Shown here: piece by piece, positions 61,022-64,000 of the stretch | How the letters are laid out: every line of letters begins with the position of its first letter | Numbering within the stretch: position 1 is the first letter of the stretch | From: Pseudomonas sp. Leaf48 | GTDB lineage: Bacteria; Pseudomonadota; Gammaproteobacteria; Pseudomonadales; Pseudomonadaceae | Assembly: GCF_001421885.1 (NCBI RefSeq) | Contig: NZ_LMLH01000029.1 | Location: 233,371-297,370 of the forward strand | DNA: 64,000 nucleotides | Direction: 5' to 3' | Notes under the pieces: model-generated | What the model saw: only the letters and a program-made list of their open reading frames with translations | Told to the model about the DNA's origin: nothing | The model's database searches: none | Program-made: the position numbers and the translations under genes

Positions 61022-62799
61022 GCCTGCGACCGGAGGACGCGGATCAGGCGTTCATGACCCGACGTATTATCGATTGCTGCCTGCGCGAGGACATCCGTGA
61101 GATCGTCAGCGCAGGGCGGATCGGCACGTTGCCAGCAGCCCTTGGCCAGCTCTTGCCACAACAGTGCGACGCAAGTTGGCTGTGCATCACCCACCTGGGC
61201 GCCGATGAACTCTGGCTCCCTGTGGTCAAGGCCTATCCATTGCAGGACTGGGTGAGTACGGGCGACGCCTGGATCAAGGTGTCGGCGCACAACCCCGGTG
61301 AGGTTCAACACGGCTACCGGCTGTGGCTGAGCCACCTGAGCCACGGCCTGGACGAAGAAAGCCTGACGCTGTTTGCCGCGTACTTGAAGGAAGCCGATTG
61401 CGCGACCGAACACCGGGCGCTGTGCAATCAGGCGTATCGCCAATATGCGCCGGCGCTGAACGACGTGACTGGCCTGCCGGACTGGTCGCAGCGGTTACTG
61501 AAAATCGATCAACTGGCGAGCTACCTCGATCACCCGTTCTATCCAACGGCGCGGGCCAAAAGTGGCTTCGATGCCGACGCGCTCAAAGGCTACGCGCCGG
61601 AGTTTGCACCGCGCTTCGAGCTCAACTGGCTGGCGATTCCCAACCACGCCCTGACCCTGACCAGCCCGCAGCCGCCTCACTGGCCGGACTTCGAGGAAGT
61701 CGGCCTGTCACCGACCTTGCACAACACCCATTCGTTATTGCCGGTACACCCGCTGACCTGGAGCGAACTTGAGCAATACGGCCTGCCTGAAGGAACCCTC
61801 AAGGCGCCACGTTCGGCCATGCCGGTCGAGCCCACGCTGTCGGTGCGCACGGTGGTCTGTATCGATCAACCGCAGTGGCATATCAAGCTGCCGTTGTTGG
61901 TCAGCACGCTCGGCGCGCGCAATTTGCGCCTGATCAAACCGAGCACGCTGTACGACGGTCACTGGTTCCAGACCACACTGCTGGCCTTGACCGAGCGCGA
62001 TCCGGCACTGGCCTCACGTTTCTTGCACGTCGACGAAAAGCATGGAGGGCATGCCGCCGAGAGTCGGCACCTGGCCTATATCGTGCGCCGTTATCCGGTG
62101 GGCCTGGACAAGGTCACCCTGGTACCTGTCGCGGCATTGGCCAGCCCGCTTGCCGATGGAAGCCTGTTCCTCGAACAACTGGTCGAGCGCTACTACGCAG
62201 GTTCCTGGCAACACTGGTTGGGCGAATACCTCGATCTGTTGCTGCAGGTCCATCTGCGTCTGTGGTTGCGCTATGGCATTGCACTGGAAGCCAACCAGCA
62301 GAACGCCGTATTGATGTTCGAACAAGGCCAGCCCTTGCGCCTGCTGATGAAGGACAACGACGCCGCGCGGCTGTGGCCTCGGCGCTTCGCGGCGGCCTGC
62401 CCGGATCTCGCTGACCTGCCGGCAGCGTTGCAGGATGAACGCATTCGCGTCGACAGCACCCAGCCGTTGGCCGAAATGTTCTGCACCATCACCTTGCAGC
62501 TCAATATCGTGGCGATCCTGGAAGCCATCGCCACCGCGGGGCTGGCAACACGGTCCAGTCTGTACGGCATGCTGCGCCAGAGATTGATGAACTGCCTGCA
62601 TCAACTCGAAGCCGAAGGCATCGATTGCCATGACGCGCACCGATGGCTGTTGGACAAGCCGAAACTGCCGGTCAAATATTTGCTCAGCGCTGGCAGCCTG
62701 TTCAGCAAGGCGCATTCCGGTGCCAGCGATATCAACAAGTTCTATGGCTACAGTGCGGCAAACTTTCTGCTGGAGGATGTGCCATGCAACGGCGCCTGA
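61018..62799 (+). CDS. NRPS-independent siderophore synthetase, IucA/IucC family (PvsB-like)
   Basis: A 593-residue NIS synthetase that condenses a carboxylate with an amine or alcohol through an adenylate. Motifs include LLPVHPLTWSELEQYGLPEG, the ATP-binding IKLPLLVSTLGARNLR and, near residue 425, GIALEANQQNAVLM followed by MKDNDAARLW. The usual His of the E-A-H-x-Q-N motif is Asn here; this may be typical of the PvsB-like branch, which I could not verify. The ATG overlaps the previous stop by 4 bp, and the 3' end overlaps the exporter gene by 16 bp, a tight operon. Confidence 0.87.
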   Translation: MSLRPEDADQAFMTRRIIDCCLREDIREIVSAGRIGTLPAALGQLLPQQCDASWLCITHLGADELWLPVVKAYPLQDWVSTGDAWIKVSAHNPGEVQHGYRLWLSHLSHGLDEESLTLFAAYLKEADCATEHRALCNQAYRQYAPALNDVTGLPDWSQRLLKIDQLASYLDHPFYPTARAKSGFDADALKGYAPEFAPRFELNWLAIPNHALTLTSPQPPHWPDFEEVGLSPTLHNTHSLLPVHPLTWSELEQYGLPEGTLKAPRSAMPVEPTLSVRTVVCIDQPQWHIKLPLLVSTLGARNLRLIKPSTLYDGHWFQTTLLALTERDPALASRFLHVDEKHGGHAAESRHLAYIVRRYPVGLDKVTLVPVAALASPLADGSLFLEQLVERYYAGSWQHWLGEYLDLLLQVHLRLWLRYGIALEANQQNAVLMFEQGQPLRLLMKDNDAARLWPRRFAAACPDLADLPAALQDERIRVDSTQPLAEMFCTITLQLNIVAILEAIATAGLATRSSLYGMLRQRLMNCLHQLEAEGIDCHDAHRWLLDKPKLPVKYLLSAGSLFSKAHSGASDINKFYGYSAANFLLEDVPCNGA

Positions 62800-63926
62800 T
62801 CACCAGCGTCCTGTTGGGGCATTACCTGTCCGCCTTCACTGCGCTCGGTATTCCGTTGTACCTGCCGCGCATCCTCGCCGATCTCGCGCCTGACACACCT
62901 GGCTGGGCCATTGGTGTGCTGTTCGTCCTGCCGACACTCTGCACCGCACTGGCGGCGCCGATGTGGGGGCGCTGGGCCGACCGCAACGGTTGTCGCTTGT
63001 CGTTGCTGCGTGCCCACGCCGGGTTGTTTGCCGGATTTCTGCTGGCCGGCTTCAGCCCGAATCTGCCGGTGTTCGTCCTGGCGTTGATCATCCAGGGCAC
63101 CTTCGGCGGGGCGATGGCGGCGTCCAACGCCTACCTGTCGACCCAGTTCAAGCAGGGCGATCTGTCCCGGGCCCTGAACTGGACGCAGTATTCGGCGCGC
63201 CTGGCGATGATCAGCGGCCCGATCCTGTTGGGACTGATGACCTCGCAAGGCCTGGGATTGAGTCTGTATCGCTATCTGGCCTGGCTGCCATTGCTGGCTT
63301 TCGTGCTCATCCTGCCGTTGCCCAACGACGCCCCCAAAAATGCCTTGGGCAGCAAGGTCGCCAAGGCCTTGGGCGAGCTGCCACCAGACCTGCCGCGGCT
63401 GCTGGCCGTGCAGTTCCTGTTCAGCTTCGCGATGGTCGTCACCTTTCCCTATTTCGTGCCGTTCGGCGAACAGTTGGGCATTGGCAGCGATGCCTTGATT
63501 GGCGTGCTCTACAGCCTGCCGCATGTGGTTTATCTGCTGGCGTTGCCCTGGGTCCAGAAGCATCAAGGCAACCTGCTGCTGCCGGGGCTGGCGCTGCTGG
63601 CCATCAGTAACGCGCTGCAATTCTGGAGCGTGCAGGCCGAACCGCTGTTTGCGCTGCGTCTGCTCAGCGGCGCTGGCATTTTGCTCAGTTTTGTCGGCCT
63701 GCACCGTTGCCTGAGCCAGCGCAGCCGCGCAGGCAGCGCCGGCCGCCTGTTCGGCTGGTTCGACTCCAGCGGCAAATGGGCCGGCACCGCTGCCGGTGTC
63801 ACCGCCGCCCTGGTCAGTCAGGCCTGTGGCGTCGCGTCACCCTTTCTCGTTGCGTGTCTGGCGGCCATCGCGGCCATGGTGCTCGCATACCCTCTACTGA
63901 AAACTTCCCGGGAGATTCCAGCATGA
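62784..63926 (+). CDS. MFS transporter, likely siderophore exporter (PvsC-like)
   Basis: A 380-residue major facilitator with about 12 helices. The first conserved loop is PMWGRWADRNGCRLSLL between helices 2 and 3. The central loop and C-terminal half (LLPGLALLAISNALQFWSVQ) are ordinary. Position within the operon, between the NIS synthetase and the next biosynthetic gene, suggests it exports the finished siderophore, as PvsC does. The ATG begins MQRRLITSVLLGHYLSAF inside the end of the NIS gene, with GGAGGA-like sequence just upstream. Its stop overlaps the next start by 4 bp. Confidence 0.85.
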   Translation: MQRRLITSVLLGHYLSAFTALGIPLYLPRILADLAPDTPGWAIGVLFVLPTLCTALAAPMWGRWADRNGCRLSLLRAHAGLFAGFLLAGFSPNLPVFVLALIIQGTFGGAMAASNAYLSTQFKQGDLSRALNWTQYSARLAMISGPILLGLMTSQGLGLSLYRYLAWLPLLAFVLILPLPNDAPKNALGSKVAKALGELPPDLPRLLAVQFLFSFAMVVTFPYFVPFGEQLGIGSDALIGVLYSLPHVVYLLALPWVQKHQGNLLLPGLALLAISNALQFWSVQAEPLFALRLLSGAGILLSFVGLHRCLSQRSRAGSAGRLFGWFDSSGKWAGTAAGVTAALVSQACGVASPFLVACLAAIAAMVLAYPLLKTSREIPA

Positions 63927-64000
63927 CGCTCGCTAAAACTGCATCGCTCGTCGCCGTATCCCTGAATGACCATGCCCTGGATGGCGAAGCCCAGCGCCAT
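63923..64000 (+). CDS. Start of the next siderophore gene, truncated by window end
   Basis: 26 codons, beginning MTLAKTASLVAVSLNDHALD, overlap the exporter stop by 4 bp (ATGA) and have GGGAGA upstream. In vibrioferrin-type clusters the gene after the exporter is a second NIS synthetase (PvsD). The visible peptide is too short to confirm that. Confidence 0.5.
   Translation, partial: MTLAKTASLVAVSLNDHALDGEAQRH

Overview
The window looks like a chromosomal segment of a Pseudomonas from the P. fluorescens complex. Support comes from the high-GC coding style, the guaBA, cmoAB, purT and nag gene contents and orders, the gcd/OprB pair, and many palindromic REP/REPIN elements of the kind found in that group. 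The assignment is inference from gene content; no 16S or other marker lies here. No tRNA or rRNA gene was seen.

Layout. 1-3.1 kb (minus): N-acetylglucosamine catabolism (GntR regulator, NagA, SIS-domain deaminase). 3.3-9.0 kb: housekeeping genes (L,D-transpeptidase, two divergent Nudix hydrolases, gamma-carbonic anhydrase, DUF1289 protein, VUT-like membrane protein, PurT, zinc-ribbon protein), with a fourfold 110-bp tandem array at 5.9-6.4 kb. 9.2-12.4 kb: guaB-guaA. 12.6-20.0 kb (minus): an operon of two very large toxin-like proteins sharing an N-terminal dermonecrotic-toxin-type module and carrying three copies of a TIKI/ChaN-like domain, only one of which keeps the likely catalytic residues. 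20.2-25.8 kb: multicopper oxidase, TadA, CmoA/CmoB, a YhhN-type lysoplasmalogenase, a chagasin-like lipoprotein and an unknown protein. 26.2-33.0 kb (minus): a second-type Lon protease, PQQ glucose dehydrogenase and an OprB porin. 33.3-35.8 kb: a VF530 protein, a Pr6Pr membrane protein, and a PadR regulator/ferric reductase pair resembling E. coli NfeR/NfeF.

36.3-44.8 kb is an alternate (class 5, CS1/Cbl-type) chaperone-usher fimbrial locus: two pilin-type subunits, usher, chaperone and three paralogous tip-type proteins. A 47-codon relic of a second usher sits just before the third tip gene. Convergent to it, at 44.9-49.9 kb, is a 1682-residue leucine-rich-repeat protein with a C-terminal NEL-type E3 ubiquitin ligase domain. 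50.1-53.2 kb is a bifunctional GT51/transpeptidase penicillin-binding protein with an unusually wide gap between motifs. 53.2-54.9 kb holds a REP-associated tyrosine transposase (RAYT) bracketed by three near-identical 131-bp REPINs.

From 55.1 kb: an amino acid permease, then an iron-acquisition cluster running off the window end: an SbnG-like HpcH/HpaI-family enzyme behind a Fur-box-like site, a TonB-dependent receptor, a PvsA-like ATP-grasp ligase, an IucA/IucC-type NIS synthetase, an MFS exporter and the first 26 codons of another gene. The order matches vibrioferrin-type biosynthesis fed by a dedicated citrate synthase.

The most notable signals are the degenerate versus intact TIKI-like domains in the toxin pair, the usher relic with tripled tip proteins, and the REPINs around the RAYT, which are far more conserved than the DNA duplicated with them. 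All counts and alignments were made by eye.
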